From positions 74,850 through 138,849 of the forward strand of contig NZ_AOJK01000025.1 in assembly GCF_000336875.1 (NCBI RefSeq): a DNA stretch of 64,000 nt, read 5' to 3'. This stretch comes from Halorubrum californiense DSM 19288 (GTDB lineage Archaea > Halobacteriota > Halobacteria > Halobacteriales > Haloferacaceae). The notes beneath the pieces were generated by a model that saw only the letters and a program-made list of their open reading frames with translations, made no database searches and was not told where the DNA came from. A program made the translations under genes and the position numbers. Each line of letters starts with the position of its first letter. The stretch's first letter is position 1. Shown here in pieces: positions 24,653 through 34,187 of the stretch.

Positions 24653-26176
24653 TCAGGGCCGCACCGGGACTTCCAGACGGACCGTCGTCCCCTCAGCGTC
24701 GGTGTCGATGTCGAACTCGCCGCCCGCCTTGGCGACGACCCAGTACATGAGCCAGATGCCGAGCCGGTCCGCGTGGGTCAGCGAGGTCTCGCCAGCCTCC
24801 AGCACCTGCGTCTCGTGGTCCGGGATCCCGGGCCCGTCGTCCTCGACCTCGATCGCGATCCACTCCGGCGGACGGCGCTCGACGCGCACCACGACCGACG
24901 GCGTCGCCGCGTCGTTGTGCTTCACCGCGTTCTCGGCCGCCTCGGAGACGGCGACGGGCAGGCCCACGGCGGTCGTCTCGATCGGTCCGTCATCGGGGAG
25001 CGACAGGGCCACCTCTGCGTCCGGGTAGCGGCTGCGGAGCCGGTCTCGGAGCTCGACCAGTTCGTCCCGGAGGTTGATCGGGTCGTCGAGCCCGGGCGCG
25101 GAGACCGTCTCGTCGACGGTCTGGACGGTGGAGGCAATACTGATGAGGTCCGCGGCCGTCTCGGAGATGATGTCCAGCGACCGCCGCCGCGACTCCTCGT
25201 CGGGGTCGCCTTGGAGGAGGTCGGTGTACCCCTCGATAAGGTTCATCTTGTTCCGAAGGTTGTGGTTGAGTACCCGGCCCATCACCTCCAGCCGCCGCTC
25301 ACGGATCTTCCGTTCCGTGATCTCCGACTGGAACCCGACGTAGCCCGTCACCTCGCCTGCCGCGTCGCGCAGCGGCGCGATGGAGAGCCGGTTCCAGAAC
25401 TTCTGGCCGTTCGCCCGGTAGTTGAGGATGTCGACCTCGACCGGCCGGTCCTCGTCGAGCGCCCGCCGTATCCTCGCCCGGGGCTCATCGCCCGTGTCCG
25501 GCCCTTGGAGGAACCGGCAGTCCTCACCGAGCACCTCGTCGCCGTAGCCGGTCACCTCCTCGAACCGCTCGTTGTGGTATATCAGGGGGTTGTCGTCGCC
25601 GTCGCCCGCCCGCGCGAGGGTGATCCCGACGGGCGCCTCGTCCATCGCCCGCTCTTTGCGCCGCAGTTCCGCGACGGTCCGGCGGAACCGAAGCGACGTC
25701 CGCCGCCGCTCGATCAGGTTCGAGACGCGCGTCACGAGCGCGCGGCGTCCGACCGGGAGCTCGACGACGTCGTCGACGCGCTCCCACGCGGCGTGGCCGA
25801 GATCGGCCCGCGACCCCTCGCTCACCAGCAGCACGAACGGGAGGAACGCGGGGTCGGCGCGTCCGCGCCGGGCGTCGACCGCGTCCGCAGCGGCCTCGAA
25901 GGCCCCGGCGTCGAGGAGACAGCAGTCGAACTCGCTCTCCAGCGCGTCCGGTGAAGCGCCGGTCCGGACGGCGTATCGCTCGGAGAGCGCTTCGGACAGG
26001 AGTTCGCGGTCGCGGTCGTCGTCCATCAGGAGGAGGACCGTCGCGCGATGGTCGTCCGGCTCCCGCGCGGTCCGGGACGCGCCCCCGGCGCCCTCGACGG
26101 GGTCCGCGGCCGCGCTCGCTTCGGGGCGGCCCGCGGCCTCGCCGCCGCTGGACTCCGCGTCCGGCTTCGAGTCCAT
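24653..26176 (-). CDS. LOV-domain sensor histidine kinase (putative blue-light receptor)
   Basis: This 507-residue soluble sensor kinase has a degenerate receiver-like region (about 45-160; LLLMDDDRDRELL, CCLLDAGAF), then a PAS/LOV domain (about 175-290). Its GEDCRFLQG motif holds the flavin-reactive Cys220, with FWNRLSIAPLRD and GYVGFQSEIT following as in LOV proteins. The kinase core has the H-box (GRVLNHNLRNKMNLIEGY, His305), N-box (SEAAENAVKHND) and G-box (VEDDGPGIPDHE). No transmembrane segment. It is divergent from a KaiC-like ATPase gene 75 nt away. Confidence 0.9.
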   Translation of the reverse strand: MDSKPDAESSGGEAAGRPEASAAADPVEGAGGASRTAREPDDHRATVLLLMDDDRDRELLSEALSERYAVRTGASPDALESEFDCCLLDAGAFEAAADAVDARRGRADPAFLPFVLLVSEGSRADLGHAAWERVDDVVELPVGRRALVTRVSNLIERRRTSLRFRRTVAELRRKERAMDEAPVGITLARAGDGDDNPLIYHNERFEEVTGYGDEVLGEDCRFLQGPDTGDEPRARIRRALDEDRPVEVDILNYRANGQKFWNRLSIAPLRDAAGEVTGYVGFQSEITERKIRERRLEVMGRVLNHNLRNKMNLIEGYTDLLQGDPDEESRRRSLDIISETAADLISIASTVQTVDETVSAPGLDDPINLRDELVELRDRLRSRYPDAEVALSLPDDGPIETTAVGLPVAVSEAAENAVKHNDAATPSVVVRVERRPPEWIAIEVEDDGPGIPDHETQVLEAGETSLTHADRLGIWLMYWVVAKAGGEFDIDTDAEGTTVRLEVPVRP

Positions 26177-26216
26177 CTCGATGTAACTGAAGGGGGGGAC
26201 GCACTAAGAACTACCC

Positions 26217-26228
26217 CATATATATCAC
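26217..26228 (+). promoter_or_regulatory. TATA box of the KaiC-like gene
   Basis: CATATATATCAC is centred about 28 nt upstream of ATG 26251, the spacing for a leaderless haloarchaeal promoter. It lies in the 75-nt divergent gap shared with the LOV kinase. Confidence 0.7.
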
Positions 26229-26250
26229 GGTCGCGGCCGAGTACCACGGT

Positions 26251-27741
26251 ATGACAACGTCGCTATCTGATCGAGTATCGACCGGCGTCGACGGTCTCGA
26301 CGAAGTGTTGTCCGGGGGGCTCGTCCCGACGCGGAGCTACATGGTCCGCGGACAGGCCGGGAGCGGGAAGACCATTCTGGGGTTCCACTTCCTCCAGCGG
26401 GGGATCGAGGAGGGCGAGACGGCGCTGTTCATCAACCTCGAAGAGGATCTCCGCGACCTGAAGGCGAACGCCGACTCGCTCGGCTTCGACACCGACGCCA
26501 TCGAGTTCCTCGACCTGAGCCCCGGCGCGGACGCGTTCGTCGAGGACGAGTCGTACGAGGTGTTCGCGCCCTCGGAGGTCGAACGCGAGCCGCTGACCGA
26601 CCGGATCGTCGAGGGCGTGACGGCGGTCGACCCCGACCGGGTCGTCGTCGACCCGCTGACGCAGCTCCGTTTTCTCCTCTCCGACGACTACCAGTTCCGG
26701 AAGCAGGTGGTCGGGTTCATGCGATTCCTGAAAGACAGGGGGGCGACGGTGCTGTTCACCGTCCAGAACACGCCGTCGCTGCCGACCGACGACCTCGAGT
26801 TCATCACGGACGGGACGATCCGGCTCGACGCGGGGGCGTACGGCAAGACGGTCAGCGTCCCCAAGTTCCGGGGGTCGTCGACCCAGAGCGGGGACCACGC
26901 CTACCGGATCACCGACGCGGGAATGGAGGTGTTCCCCGCGCTCCAGCCCGGCACGCGCGAGACGGACCTGACGTTCGAGCAGGTCTCGTCGGGGATCCCC
27001 GAGATAGACGAGTTGCTCCACGGCGGGATCGAGCGCGGCACGGTCACCATCGTGAGCGGCCCGACCGGCGTGGGGAAGACGACCCTCAGCACGCAGTTCA
27101 TGAAGGAGGCCGCTGGCCGCGGGGAGCGCTCCGTGATCTACCTGTTCGAGGAGAACCGGGAGACGTTTCTCGCCCGGTCGCGGGCGGTCAACATCCCCGT
27201 CGACGAGATGCTGGAGAAGGGGACGCTTCAGGTGACGGAGGTGGAGGCGCTGGAGCGGTCGCCGCAGGAGTTCGCGCGGATGGTCCGCGACGAGGTCGAA
27301 GGGGAGGGGGCCGACATCGTCATGATCGACGGCATCGCCGGCTATCGGCTGACGCTGCGGGGCGAGGACGAGCAGATGCTCCAGCAGATGCACGCGCTCG
27401 GTCGCTACCTCAAGAACGCCGGCGTCACCGGCGTCTTCATCGACGAGACGCGGAACGTCACCGGGGAGTTCCACGCGACGATGGAGAACATCAGCTACCT
27501 CGCCGACAACATCGTCTTCCTCCGGCACTTGGAGGTCGGCGGCGAACTCCGCAAGGCGATCGGGGTCCTGAAGAAGCGAACGAGCGACTTCGAGCGGACG
27601 ATCCGCGAGTTCAAGATCACGGAACACGGGATCACGGTCGGCGAGCCGATGTCCGGGCTCCGCGGCATCCTGAGCGGGACGCCGGAGGTCGTCGAGCGGG
27701 ACGCGGTGCGCCGGGCGGAGGGCGGCGACAGCGACGAGTAG
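26251..27741 (+). CDS. Double-domain KaiC-like RecA-family ATPase
   Basis: This 496-residue protein carries two KaiC/RadA-like ATPase domains. Each starts with a KaiC-type strand (STGVDGLDEVLSGGLVP and SSGIPEIDELLHGGIERG) and has a Walker A (GQAGSGKTIL, GPTGVGKTTL), catalytic Glu pairs (NLEED, LFEENRE) and Walker B (VVVDPLTQLRFLL, IVMIDGIAGYRL). Archaeal homologues usually lack KaiA/KaiB and may act as phosphorylating signalling switches. The final part (GEPMSGLRGILSGTPEVVE) resembles the KaiC C-terminal tail. Divergent from the LOV kinase. Confidence 0.93.
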   Translation: MTTSLSDRVSTGVDGLDEVLSGGLVPTRSYMVRGQAGSGKTILGFHFLQRGIEEGETALFINLEEDLRDLKANADSLGFDTDAIEFLDLSPGADAFVEDESYEVFAPSEVEREPLTDRIVEGVTAVDPDRVVVDPLTQLRFLLSDDYQFRKQVVGFMRFLKDRGATVLFTVQNTPSLPTDDLEFITDGTIRLDAGAYGKTVSVPKFRGSSTQSGDHAYRITDAGMEVFPALQPGTRETDLTFEQVSSGIPEIDELLHGGIERGTVTIVSGPTGVGKTTLSTQFMKEAAGRGERSVIYLFEENRETFLARSRAVNIPVDEMLEKGTLQVTEVEALERSPQEFARMVRDEVEGEGADIVMIDGIAGYRLTLRGEDEQMLQQMHALGRYLKNAGVTGVFIDETRNVTGEFHATMENISYLADNIVFLRHLEVGGELRKAIGVLKKRTSDFERTIREFKITEHGITVGEPMSGLRGILSGTPEVVERDAVRRAEGGDSDE

Positions 27742-27756
27742 TCGATTAGGGGCGGC

Positions 27757-28446
27757 TCAGTCGCGGTCGTCGGGCTCGTCGCTCTCGTCCTCGCCATCTC
27801 CTTCCGAGTCCTCGCCATCTCCTTCCGAGTCCTCGCCATCTCCTTCCGAGTCCCCGCGAGTCCCTTCCGAGTCTCCGTCCGCGTCGACCACCGTCTTGCC
27901 GGTCGCCTCCGGCACGACGCGCCGGTCGGCGTCCGCCCACTCGCGGTCCAGTTCCGCCCCGTCGAACAGGCGGTCGAGGAAGACGGCGAGCCCCGCGACC
28001 TCCGAGTGCGGCTGGTTCGTCACGCCCACGTTGAAGTCGGCGCGCTCGTACAGCGCCCACGGCACCTTCTCGCCGCCGACCACGACGAGGAGGTCGCGCG
28101 GCGCCGACGCCTCCCCGAGTACGTCCGGCTCGTCGAGACCGACCGCCTCGCGGATCGCTCCCGCCACGTCCTGAACCTGCTCGCCGTACATCGTGAGGTG
28201 GACGACGACCCCCTCGAAGTCCCGGACGATCGCCTTCTGGTCCTCGCGCAGTTCGACCGCGAACGGCCCGCCGAACCGGCCGGTGATGTCGCGGACCGTC
28301 TCGGCGGACTGCCCGGCGTTGTCGGGGAAGATCACCCGGTCGGCCCCGAGCGCCCGCGCCGTGAGGCCGACGTGCGTCGTCATGCGGTCGTCGCGCCCCG
28401 GCCGGTGGCCGTACCGGAGGACGACGACCTCGCGCGTCTCGTTCAT
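27757..28446 (-). CDS. trm56: tRNA (cytidine(56)-2'-O)-methyltransferase
   Basis: This SPOUT-class methyltransferase modifies C56 in the T-loop of archaeal tRNAs using S-adenosylmethionine. The archaeal Trm56 pattern is clear: VVVLRYGHRPGRDDRMTTHV, LTARALGADRVIF, VVHLTMYGEQVQDV, RDLLVVVGGEKVPWALYERA (the knot) and DFNVGVTNQPHSEVAGLAVFLDRLF. The core ends by about residue 190, and a highly acidic repeat tail (DSEGDGE units) follows. Start at ATG 28446. Confidence 0.95.
   Translation of the reverse strand: MNETREVVVLRYGHRPGRDDRMTTHVGLTARALGADRVIFPDNAGQSAETVRDITGRFGGPFAVELREDQKAIVRDFEGVVVHLTMYGEQVQDVAGAIREAVGLDEPDVLGEASAPRDLLVVVGGEKVPWALYERADFNVGVTNQPHSEVAGLAVFLDRLFDGAELDREWADADRRVVPEATGKTVVDADGDSEGTRGDSEGDGEDSEGDGEDSEGDGEDESDEPDDRD
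27788..27850 (-). repeat. Three 21-bp tandem repeats in the trm56 3' end
   Basis: Three identical 21-nt units (27788-27808, 27809-27829, 27830-27850) encode a repeated 7-residue acidic unit (DSEGDGE). The period is a multiple of three, so copy changes keep frame. Confidence 0.9.
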
Positions 28447-28625
28447 GCCACGGGCTGGGAGGCCGACCCGGGTGTCGCTTTCGATGCGAGCGCCCCGCGG
28501 TCGACCCCTCGGATCCGCGCTGGAGCCGAAAATCGATCCTCAGACGTGGATCAAATCGATCCGAAATCGGGCGAGGTGACCACGTAACTGAAAGCTTCAT
28601 GTGGGAGGCGGTCGCGGTGTGACGC

Positions 28626-29666
28626 ATGACGAGCGTCAAGGAGTTCCGCGTCGACGAGCCGGCGACCGCCGACGGGCTCGGTCGGGGGCGGTTCGTCTTC
28701 ACGGACGCCTACTCGGTGTTCGACTGGGGGCAGATGCCCGACGCGATCCCGAACAAGGGGGCGAGCCTCTGTGCGATGGGCGCGTTCAACTTCGAACTGC
28801 TGGAAGCCGAGGGCGTCCCGACCCACTACCGAGGGGTCGCAGACGCCGACCCCGGTGATATCGTCCCGCTCGACGAGGCGACCGCCCCGCCGACGGAGAT
28901 GGCCATCGACCTGACGCAGGTGCCGGACCTCCCGTACGAGGGGCCCCACGCCGGCTACGATTACGACGCCTTCCACGCCGCGGGCGGCGAGAACTACCTC
29001 GTGCCCCTAGAGGTCGTCTTCCGCAACCGGGTCCCCGTGGGGTCCAGCCTCCGGCGCCGCCGGGACCCCGCGGACTTCGGCCTCGACGACCTCGCCCACG
29101 GCGAGTGGCCCGCCGAGCCGGTCGACCTCCCGGAGCCGGTCGTGGAGTTCTCGACGAAGTACGAACAGCAGGACCGGTACCTCTCCCGCGCCGAGGCCGA
29201 GGAGGTCGCTGGCGTCGCCGACGTCGACGCGCTCGAATCGCTCGCGCGCGACGTGAACCGCGTCGTCACCGAGCGCGCCGCGGCGGCGGGGTTCGTCCAC
29301 GAGGACGGCAAGATCGAGTGCCTCTACGTCGACGGCGAGCTCCGCGTCGCCGACGTGGTCGGCACCTTCGACGAGAACCGGTTCTCCTACGGCGGCCGCG
29401 GGATCTCGAAGGAAGTCGTCCGCCAGTGGTACAAGGCGAACGACCCGGACTGGGTCGCGGCCGTCAAAGAGGCGAAGGAGTCGGTCGCGGGCCGCGAGAC
29501 GGACGACTGGCGCGAGCTCTGCGACCCCGACCCCGACCCGCTCCCGCCTGCGGTCGTCGACGCCGTTTCGGACCTGTACGCGGCCGGGACGAACGCGTAC
29601 ACCGACCGCGAGTGGTTCGACGTCCCCGATATCGAGGCGGCGCTCGACGCCGTCGACGCGCTGTAG
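28626..29666 (+). CDS. purC: Phosphoribosylaminoimidazolesuccinocarboxamide synthase (SAICAR synthetase)
   Basis: PurC joins CAIR and aspartate with ATP in purine synthesis. At 346 residues it is the long haloarchaeal version. Landmarks are [20 protein letters not shown] near the N-terminus, [84 protein letters not shown] and [10 protein letters not shown]. Start at ATG 28626, just after a weak promoter region. Divergent from trm56 with 179 nt between. Purine synthesis is also fed by prs earlier in this window. Confidence 0.95.
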   Translation: MTSVKEFRVDEPATADGLGRGRFVFTDAYSVFDWGQMPDAIPNKGASLCAMGAFNFELLEAEGVPTHYRGVADADPGDIVPLDEATAPPTEMAIDLTQVPDLPYEGPHAGYDYDAFHAAGGENYLVPLEVVFRNRVPVGSSLRRRRDPADFGLDDLAHGEWPAEPVDLPEPVVEFSTKYEQQDRYLSRAEAEEVAGVADVDALESLARDVNRVVTERAAAAGFVHEDGKIECLYVDGELRVADVVGTFDENRFSYGGRGISKEVVRQWYKANDPDWVAAVKEAKESVAGRETDDWRELCDPDPDPLPPAVVDAVSDLYAAGTNAYTDREWFDVPDIEAALDAVDAL

Positions 29667-29763
29667 GGCGCGGTCCCGAGAACCGATGGTAGCGACCGTC
29701 GGACCCTCACGATCGACGACACGCGAGGGAACCTCTTTACCGCCGACGCGCGTGGATTCGCGC

Positions 29764-30468
29764 ATGTCCACCGATGCTAACTTCGGGGAACGGTTGGAGA
29801 CGCAGACCGTCGCGTACCTCGACCGGATCGACGACTGCGTCGCCCTCCTCCCGCGGGCGCTCGACGAGTACGCGAGCGAGGGCGCGTACGACGAGACGGT
29901 CGACGAGATAGCCGCCGTCGAGAGCGAGTGCGACGAGCTCGTCCGCGGGCTCACGGCGCTCATCACCGACGCCGGACCCGACGACATCGGCCTGCTGAAC
30001 ACGCGGATCAACTTCAACGAGTCCGCGCTGCTCGACTTCTACAACGAGCTCGACGTGGTCGCGAACCACACCGAGCGGATCGTCCAGGAGGTGGCGATGA
30101 TGCGCCCCGACGCGGGCGTCGAACCGTTCGCCGACATGCGGGAGATGGCGACGCGGATCGCCGAGATGACCGCGGTCCTCGGCGACGTGGTCGCGGGGTT
30201 CGTCAGGGGGCTCGCGCGCGCCGACGCCACCGAGACGCTCGCCGAGGGAATCGACTCGATCCGCGCCCTCGAAAGCGAGTGCGACGACCTCCGCAACGAC
30301 GCCATCGAGACGGCCTTCGCCGACGGCGCGATCGACCAGCCGCTCGTCTACCGGGAGCTCGCGATCCTGCTGGACGAACTCGCGAACACGATCGAGGACC
30401 TCACCGACCGGATCGTCGTGATCGCGAGCAAGGAGCCGGGGATCGTCACCGACGCGGACGAGTCGTAG
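29764..30468 (+). CDS. DUF47 (PhoU-like) family protein
   Basis: This 234-residue all-helical protein has the PhoU-like repeat structure: DRIDDCVALLPRALDEYASE, DEIAAVESECDELVRGLTALI and FNESALLDFYNELDVVANHTE, then a second copy (LAEGIDSIRALESECDDLRND, LVYRELAILLDELANTIEDL). ExxxD metal-binding motifs in paired helices are characteristic. DUF47 proteins often partner with phosphate transporters, but none is adjacent here. The start at ATG 29764 follows a short AT-containing gap after purC. Confidence 0.88.
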   Translation: MSTDANFGERLETQTVAYLDRIDDCVALLPRALDEYASEGAYDETVDEIAAVESECDELVRGLTALITDAGPDDIGLLNTRINFNESALLDFYNELDVVANHTERIVQEVAMMRPDAGVEPFADMREMATRIAEMTAVLGDVVAGFVRGLARADATETLAEGIDSIRALESECDDLRNDAIETAFADGAIDQPLVYRELAILLDELANTIEDLTDRIVVIASKEPGIVTDADES

Positions 30469-30504
30469 CGTAGCCCAGCCGGCCCCCGCGTCGCGCTTCC
30501 GGGC

Positions 30505-33222
30505 TCACCGCCGCGCCCAGTCGAGCATCCGCGCGTAGAAGGGGTCCGTGCCGAGCGCGTCGGCGTCTCCCACCAGCGTCAGCTGCTTTTTCGCCCGCGT
30601 GAGCGCGACGTTCATCCGCCGGTGGTCCTCGAAGATGGGCCCGTCGAGGTCGCCGGTCGCGACCAAGGACACGACGATCACCTCCTTCGAGGAGCCTTGG
30701 AAGCGGTCGACGGTGTCGACCGTCACGTCGGTCCGGCGACCGATCTCCGCGACCTGCGCGCGGAACGGCGCGATCACGCCGATGTCGTCCGGCTCGACGC
30801 CCGCGGCGACGTAGGCGTCGACGATCGCGGCGACGCGTTCCGCCTCGCGCACGTTTCGGTTGCCGTCGCGCTCGCCGTCCGGGTCGACGAACCCCACGCA
30901 GCCGGTCAGGTCGGGCGCGAGCGCGTCGGGGTCGACGCCGAGGTCCGCGAGCGTCTGCCCGGCCACCTCGGGGGTCGCAGGGCGGAGCGCGCCGTCGTAG
31001 AACTCCGTCGAGGCGAACGCCTGTATCCGCTGGCTCATCCGGTACTGGCGGTCGAGCATCACGCTCGCGTCGGGGTATTCCTCGATGAGGCGCTGGAAGA
31101 GCGAGGTCTGGAGGTCGTTCTCGGCGCGCACGACCGGTGGAAGCTGCTCGTGGTCGCCGACGAGCACGAACCGGTCCGCGCGGTTGATCGCGGCGTGGGT
31201 CCCCGGCTCCGTGAGCTGGGAGGCCTCGTCGACGAGGGCCACGTCGAACTCGCACTCGCGCATGACCCGGGAGCCGCAGGCCGCGGTCGTGGCGGCGACG
31301 ACCGGCGCCTCGCGAAGCTCGGCCGCCTTCGCGTTCGGCTCGCCGCGCTGGACGAGCCGCACGTCCAGCATGTCCTCGCGGACGCCGGTTTCGGTCCCGA
31401 CCCGAAGCACCTCGTCGAACCCCTGGTCGCGCAGGGCTTCGAGCGCGTTATCGACCGCGCGGTTCGTGAACGCCGACAGCAGCACGCGGTTGCCCTCCGC
31501 GACCAGCGCGCGGATCGTCCGGGCGATGGTGTACGTCTTCCCCGTGCCCGGCGGGCCGTGGATCAGCGCGCAGTCCTCGGCGTCGACCGCGAGCTCGACG
31601 GCCTCGTTCTGGGCGTCGTTGTTGTCGATGTAGGCGTCCGTGTCCGGATCGTCGGTCCCCGGACTGCCCGGCGGTCGCTCGGTCGGGTCCCGGAACTCGG
31701 GCTCCCGACGGCCGAAGATCACGCCCTTGCGGTCGGGGTCGCCCTTCAGCACGGCGCCGTGGAGCGCGGTGAGCGAGCGGTCGACGGATATTTCCGAGGG
31801 ATAGACGTCGAGGCGGCGCAGTTCGACCGGCTCGTCCGTCTCGACGACGACCTCGTCGCTCCCGAGTTGGGTGATGCGGCCGAGTTCCGCGTGGCCGGAG
31901 ACGGGGTCGTCGTCGCTCGCGAGCGCCACGTCGCCCTCGCGGAGCTTCGAGACGGCGTCGTCCGGCTTCCGGGCGCGCAACTCCCACCGGGCGTCGTCGA
32001 TCTCGGTCTGCGCGACCGGCTCCAAGCCGATCAGCGCGCGGTCGTCCGCGGCGCGCTCCTCGGGGGTCTGCTCCCACAGCTTCCGGTACTCGGCGTGGGT
32101 CTCGCGGCGCTCCTCTTCGAGGGCGACGTAGAACCGGTCGAAGTAGTCGCGCTCCGCGTCGGGCACCGGCGTCCCGACCTGTCCCGCCTTCGACTCCTGG
32201 TCGAGCCGACCGGAGACGACCATACACGTGTCCTGCTCGAAGCAGTAGCTACACGTCGCGTCCGCCTCGTACCCCGTCGGGACGGTGGGACGCTCGCCGG
32301 GGTCGTTGAGCCCGCGCCACTCCATCGCGGCGAGGGCGTTGCGCTCGCGGACGACGAACTCCAGGAAGCCGCGCCCGACCGTGAACTCCTTGGCGGGCGC
32401 GAGGTCGCCCGACTCCTCGTTGCGGTCGAGGGCGGTGTTCTTCGTGTACAGCAGCGTGCCGATGTCCGGGTCGACGCCGCGCTCGTCGAGCATCAGCGCG
32501 TAGCAGGCGGCCTGGACCTTGTCGTGGAACCGCGGCTCCCGCTTGGTGTTCTTCCCCGTCTTCAGCTCGACCGGCGTGCCGCGCCGGAGCGCGTCCGCGC
32601 GCCCCTTCAGCCCGAACGTCGGCGAGATGAGGGAGAACTCCGAGCGCCACGTGTCCTCGTCGCTCAGGGTGCCCTGCGCGAGCCACCCCTCGACGGCGGC
32701 GGCGTTGCGCCGCACCTCGTCTTCCACCTCCGCGGTCTCGTAGCCGAGGAGGCCGAGTTCGAGGCCGGCCTCCGCGACGCGGTCTTCGACCGAGGCCTCC
32801 AGCTCCATCCCGCGGAGCAGGTCGCCGAACACCTCGTGGACGATGGTTCCCTTGACGACCGGGTAGTTGAGCGGGACGCCCGAGAGCTTGTTCAGGTAGT
32901 ACATCCGCGGGCACTGGACCCACGAGCGGATCCCCGTCACGTCGACGAGGAAGTCGGGTTCGAGGACGACCCACGACTCGTCGGTCGTCGCGTACCCCGT
33001 CTCCCCGCGGTACTCGTCTTCCTCGGGGTCGGTGACGAGCAGTTCCATCCCCGGCTCGGCGTGTTCGGCGGTCTCCGTCCACTTCCCCCACAGCGTCACG
33101 TCGACCGGGTCGCCCGCGCCGCGGTCGGGCCGGATCCGCACCTCGCGAAGGTCGCGCTCGCCGTACGACGTCGACACCGTCCGCGCCTCCCCGACGGAGA
33201 CGATTGGCCCCCGAACGTTCAC
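30505..33222 (-). CDS. dna2: Dna2-type nuclease-helicase (Cas4-like nuclease plus SF1 helicase)
   Basis: A ~905-residue DNA repair/replication enzyme. The N-terminal part has the iron-sulfur nuclease: Cys104 in WVQCPRMYYLNK, Asp in LKGRADALRRG, VELKTGK, QAACYAL, then the CSYCFEQDTC cluster ligands. The SF1 helicase follows: GPPGTGKTYTIART, ALVDEASQLTEP, GDHEQLPPV, QYRMSQRIQAFAS and DRFQGSSKEVIVVSLV. The GTG at 33222 (NVRGPIVSVGEAR) is preferred; an upstream in-frame extension overlaps the divergent neighbour's start and looks non-coding. It would process Okazaki flaps or DNA ends. Confidence 0.93.
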   Translation of the reverse strand: MNVRGPIVSVGEARTVSTSYGERDLREVRIRPDRGAGDPVDVTLWGKWTETAEHAEPGMELLVTDPEEDEYRGETGYATTDESWVVLEPDFLVDVTGIRSWVQCPRMYYLNKLSGVPLNYPVVKGTIVHEVFGDLLRGMELEASVEDRVAEAGLELGLLGYETAEVEDEVRRNAAAVEGWLAQGTLSDEDTWRSEFSLISPTFGLKGRADALRRGTPVELKTGKNTKREPRFHDKVQAACYALMLDERGVDPDIGTLLYTKNTALDRNEESGDLAPAKEFTVGRGFLEFVVRERNALAAMEWRGLNDPGERPTVPTGYEADATCSYCFEQDTCMVVSGRLDQESKAGQVGTPVPDAERDYFDRFYVALEEERRETHAEYRKLWEQTPEERAADDRALIGLEPVAQTEIDDARWELRARKPDDAVSKLREGDVALASDDDPVSGHAELGRITQLGSDEVVVETDEPVELRRLDVYPSEISVDRSLTALHGAVLKGDPDRKGVIFGRREPEFRDPTERPPGSPGTDDPDTDAYIDNNDAQNEAVELAVDAEDCALIHGPPGTGKTYTIARTIRALVAEGNRVLLSAFTNRAVDNALEALRDQGFDEVLRVGTETGVREDMLDVRLVQRGEPNAKAAELREAPVVAATTAACGSRVMRECEFDVALVDEASQLTEPGTHAAINRADRFVLVGDHEQLPPVVRAENDLQTSLFQRLIEEYPDASVMLDRQYRMSQRIQAFASTEFYDGALRPATPEVAGQTLADLGVDPDALAPDLTGCVGFVDPDGERDGNRNVREAERVAAIVDAYVAAGVEPDDIGVIAPFRAQVAEIGRRTDVTVDTVDRFQGSSKEVIVVSLVATGDLDGPIFEDHRRMNVALTRAKKQLTLVGDADALGTDPFYARMLDWARR

Positions 33223-33370
33223 GTCCCCGCTCGGCGGCGGCACCGAAAAACGCTGTCGGTGGGCGGGGTGGCAGGCGACGCGCGCCGCCGACGGGTCGCG
33301 GCGCGAACGCCCGTCGGCCCCGCCGGCACCGACACGCTCTTGCGCTCGGGTTCCCGAACTCTCGACCGAC

Positions 33371-33922
33371 ATGCGCGTACGAGACTGGGACGACATCCTC
33401 GCGGACGTCGCGAGCGACGCGACCGATCCCGACGGCTGGCGCGCGGTCGCCGGCTCCCGCCGCGGCGGCCTCGGCGAAGACCTCTACTTCGGCCACCCGA
33501 GCATCGGTCTCTACCACCTGAAGACGTACGCGAAGAACCCGCGCGACCTCCGCGGCGTCGGCGCGCAGGTCGCCCGGCGAGTCGACGACGGGCTCGACCC
33601 GCTCCTCCCGGACGCCGACAGCGACGGGCGGTTCGCGGTTCAGTCGGCGCCCGAAGACGAGGCCCACGCCGAGGAGATGGCGACCCGGCTCACGGAGGCG
33701 CTGCGGGTCCACGCCGAGGCGCCGACCGACCCGGACCACCTCTTCGAGGACGTGATGGAGGCCGTCGAGTCGCCCGCGTTCGGCCCGATGGAGTACGAGT
33801 TCGACGGCCGGCCCGACGAGCTCGACGAGCTCTCCGACACCTTCGAGGAGGCCGAGGAGCTGCTCACCAGCGAGCTCGACGACCTGATCGAGGACGACGA
33901 CGTCGACCGCGGCTTCCACTGA
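33371..33922 (+). CDS. Conserved-looking haloarchaeal protein of unknown function
   Basis: This 183-residue acidic soluble protein has no motif I recognise. It begins MRVRDWDDILADVASDATDP and contains GLGEDLYFGHPSIGLYHLKTYAKNPRDL and a strongly acidic C-terminus rich in DE pairs (ELDELSDTFEEAEELLTSEL). The coding signal is good (GC-rich third positions, clear start after a gap). Divergent from dna2 with 148 nt between the chosen starts. Role unknown. Confidence 0.75.
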   Translation: MRVRDWDDILADVASDATDPDGWRAVAGSRRGGLGEDLYFGHPSIGLYHLKTYAKNPRDLRGVGAQVARRVDDGLDPLLPDADSDGRFAVQSAPEDEAHAEEMATRLTEALRVHAEAPTDPDHLFEDVMEAVESPAFGPMEYEFDGRPDELDELSDTFEEAEELLTSELDDLIEDDDVDRGFH

Positions 33923-33965
33923 GGCTCGCCGTATCGATTTTGTCGCTCCGACCCCAACGGGGCGT

Positions 33966-34133
33966 ATGGGATTCAAAGAAGACACGGCGAACGGCATCAT
34001 TTCCCTCGGCATCGGCGTCGCGGTCACCTGGTTCACCGCCGGCGACGGCGACCACGACACGACCGACCTCCTCCTCGCGGTCGCGATCAGCTCCTTCCTC
34101 TCGGGCTACTTCACGAGCTACTTCGCGAAGTGA
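33966..34133 (+). CDS. Small membrane protein
   Basis: This 55-residue reading (MGFKEDTANGIISLGIGVAV...) has two hydrophobic segments (GIISLGIGVAVTWFTAG and LLLAVAISSFLSGYFTSYFA) separated by an acidic loop GDGDHDTTD. Start at ATG 33966, stop TGA 34131-34133. It is 43 nt downstream of the preceding gene and may be co-transcribed. Function unknown. Confidence 0.7.
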   Translation: MGFKEDTANGIISLGIGVAVTWFTAGDGDHDTTDLLLAVAISSFLSGYFTSYFAK

Positions 34134-34187
34134 CCCGCGGTCGGTGACGGGCGAGTCGTCCGGTGACATCCCGGCCGACCGCCCGCC

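Noticed and set aside
30505-33222. Cas4-like nuclease as sign of a CRISPR-Cas locus
   Set aside because: It is fused to an SF1 helicase in the Dna2 arrangement, and the neighbours are housekeeping genes.
33223-33396. N-terminal extension of Dna2 beyond GTG 33222
   Set aside because: Ser/Arg-rich, overlaps the start of the divergent gene at 33371, and the family begins near NVRGPIVSVGEAR.
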